The position numbers were made by a program, and so were the translations under genes. Positions 63,131 to 64,000 of a stretch of DNA of 64,000 bases are shown here, in pieces (position 1 is the first letter of the stretch; each line of letters begins with the position of its first letter). Under the pieces are notes generated by a model. That model did not search any database. It worked only from the letters and a program-made list of their open reading frames with translations, and was not told where the DNA came from. The stretch is taken from NCBI GenBank assembly GCA_020160755.1, contig JAIUPN010000001.1, forward strand, positions 372,001 to 436,000. Direction: 5' to 3'. The DNA is from Pseudomonadota bacterium. GTDB taxonomy: Bacteria > Pseudomonadota > Alphaproteobacteria > Sphingomonadales > Sphingomonadaceae.

Positions 63131-63726
63131 CCTTCGCTCACAGCCCGGTCGCGCCGCGAGTGGCGCCAGACATCGAGATGGGCCGCAAAGCGACGTAGCT
63201 GCTCGGTCCCGCCCTCTATATCATTGTCGATCAACCGCATTTCGCGGGTTGCGTTACCGGTGCGATAGCGAAGGTAGAGACCGTGCCGCAGTCGGGCACC
63301 GAGCTTTGCCGATCCGGAAGCTTCGCCCGGCAAGCGGTCGGCGCGATCGAAGATGGCATCGGTGATCGCCTCGACGGGTACCGGATCGATCTCACCGCCG
63401 TAGCTTGAATGAAGATGGAGGCGGCCGCCCTCGGTCCTCGCGGCCACCGCGCGCGTTGCAGCGCGCAGGCCGTGCCGGCCGGCATAGAAAAGGGACACGC
63501 CCCCGGCGACGATAAGCAAGGGCATCTTGAACGGCGCCAGCGGGTCCTTGCGCGGCACCGGGGCCGGAAGTTCGACCCCGCCGGGCAAATATATGGCTTC
63601 GGGCGGCGCCTCGCCCTCGGCGTGCATCAGGCCGGCGACCGCAAAGGCGACCGCCGCCACCCCCAGAAAGAACAGCACCTTGATGAAACTGCCCGTTCTG
63701 GAGAAATGAAGGATCGACGGATTCAA
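63127..63726 (-). CDS. Unknown membrane protein coupled to the PAP2 gene
   Basis: 199 residues, unrecognised. A membrane helix near 15-33 (VLFFLGVAAVAFAVAGL), a short proline-rich periplasmic stretch (LPGGVELPAPVPRKDP), a second helix near 70-86, and a soluble C-terminal part of about 110 residues with a strand-rich middle (GRLHLHSSYGGEIDPVPVEA, LRHGLYLRYRTG). It may bind or regulate a partner at the cytosolic face. The ATGA overlap with the PAP2 gene points to joint function or assembly. Confidence 0.6.
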   Translation of the reverse strand: MNPSILHFSRTGSFIKVLFFLGVAAVAFAVAGLMHAEGEAPPEAIYLPGGVELPAPVPRKDPLAPFKMPLLIVAGGVSLFYAGRHGLRAATRAVAARTEGGRLHLHSSYGGEIDPVPVEAITDAIFDRADRLPGEASGSAKLGARLRHGLYLRYRTGNATREMRLIDNDIEGGTEQLRRFAAHLDVWRHSRRDRAVSEG

Positions 63727-63747
63727 GCGGTGATGCCTCGACCCGCC

Positions 63748-64000
63748 CTAGATATGCAGCGGCCGACCGAATGCCGCGAGCACGCCCTCATGCATCGTTT
63801 CGCTGAGCGTCGGATGCGGGAAGACGGTGCCGATGAAGTCATCCTCGACCAGCTCGGCGGTCTTGCCGATCGTATAGCCCTGGATCAGCTCGGTGACCTC
63901 GGCGCCGATCATGTGGGCGCCGAGCAGTTCGCCGGTTTTCGCGTCGAACACGGTCTTGGTGAAACCCTCGGACTCGCCCAGCGCGATCGCCTTGCCGTTG
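63748..64000 (-). CDS. lpd: Dihydrolipoyl dehydrogenase, C-terminal part only
   Basis: The window holds about 83 C-terminal residues, including VFDAKTGELLGAHMIGAEV and the active-site segment VFPHPTLSETMHE with the base His and Glu of the dimer-interface domain. This is the E3 subunit common to pyruvate and 2-oxoglutarate dehydrogenase complexes, which uses FAD and NAD to reoxidise lipoamide. The rest lies beyond the right edge. Lipoyl synthase (lipA) for the same complexes is present at 26422. Confidence 0.9.
   Translation of the reverse strand, partial: NGKAIALGESEGFTKTVFDAKTGELLGAHMIGAEVTELIQGYTIGKTAELVEDDFIGTVFPHPTLSETMHEGVLAAFGRPLHI

Overview
The window is a high-GC alphaproteobacterial chromosome segment, most likely from a sphingomonad (Sphingopyxis or a close relative). 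This rests on the gene order dusB-ntrB-ntrC-ntrY-ntrX-hfq-hflX, a double-length Hfq with two Sm domains, a fused ispDF, the mltB-rlpA-dacC-tmk-holB-metG-tatD run, and many TonB-linked and periplasmic hydrolase genes. I see no insertion sequence, prophage or CRISPR array.

Layout. 1-1 kb: an EreA/ChaN-like hydrolase whose frame breaks near 702-710. 1-5.7 kb: an iron-uptake module, with a leftward DUF3649-PepSY-DUF3325 operon diverging from a TonB-dependent siderophore receptor; a Fur-like site lies between them. 5.8-21.4 kb: an accessory stretch rich in exported or peptide-acting hydrolases: an alpha/beta hydrolase behind a 26-bp perfect palindrome, a glutathione transferase, an M20 dipeptidase, an Lrp/AsnC regulator with a diaminopropionate ammonia-lyase-like enzyme, two serine beta-lactamase-fold hydrolases, a DUF885 protein, an orphan NMT1-type binding protein, a PM20D1-like M20 peptidase, tRNA-Pro, an alanine-rich lipoprotein and an M28 peptidase. 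Three related palindromic elements fill the spacers where genes converge in this stretch.

21.5-49 kb is mostly housekeeping: ettA, a thioesterase, a beta carbonic anhydrase, lipA, a coq10/ratA-type gene, cinA, ispDF, the ntr-hfq-hflX operon, mazG, and a long leftward operon joining cell-wall enzymes (mltB, rlpA, dacC), replication genes (tmk, holB), metG, tatD, a metallo-beta-lactamase-fold hydrolase and a 58-residue membrane protein. tRNA-Ser sits upstream of that operon.

48-60.6 kb is a fatty-acyl-CoA catabolic island: a hydrolase/flavin-reductase fusion, a nitronate-monooxygenase-like enzyme, five acyl-CoA dehydrogenase genes (two apparent hetero-subunit pairs, one with a member lacking the middle beta domain), an SDR dehydrogenase, a thiolase, an alpha-methylacyl-CoA racemase-like enzyme, an enoyl-CoA hydratase, and a phosphatase coupled to the hydratase. 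Two nearly identical 29-bp operator segments lie in front of the first two dehydrogenase genes, suggesting shared control. The set looks able to oxidise branched or cyclic acyl-CoAs, but the substrate cannot be read from sequence.

60.6-64 kb: an exported amidohydrolase, two unknown membrane proteins, a PAP2 phosphatase, and the C-terminal end of dihydrolipoyl dehydrogenase at the right edge.
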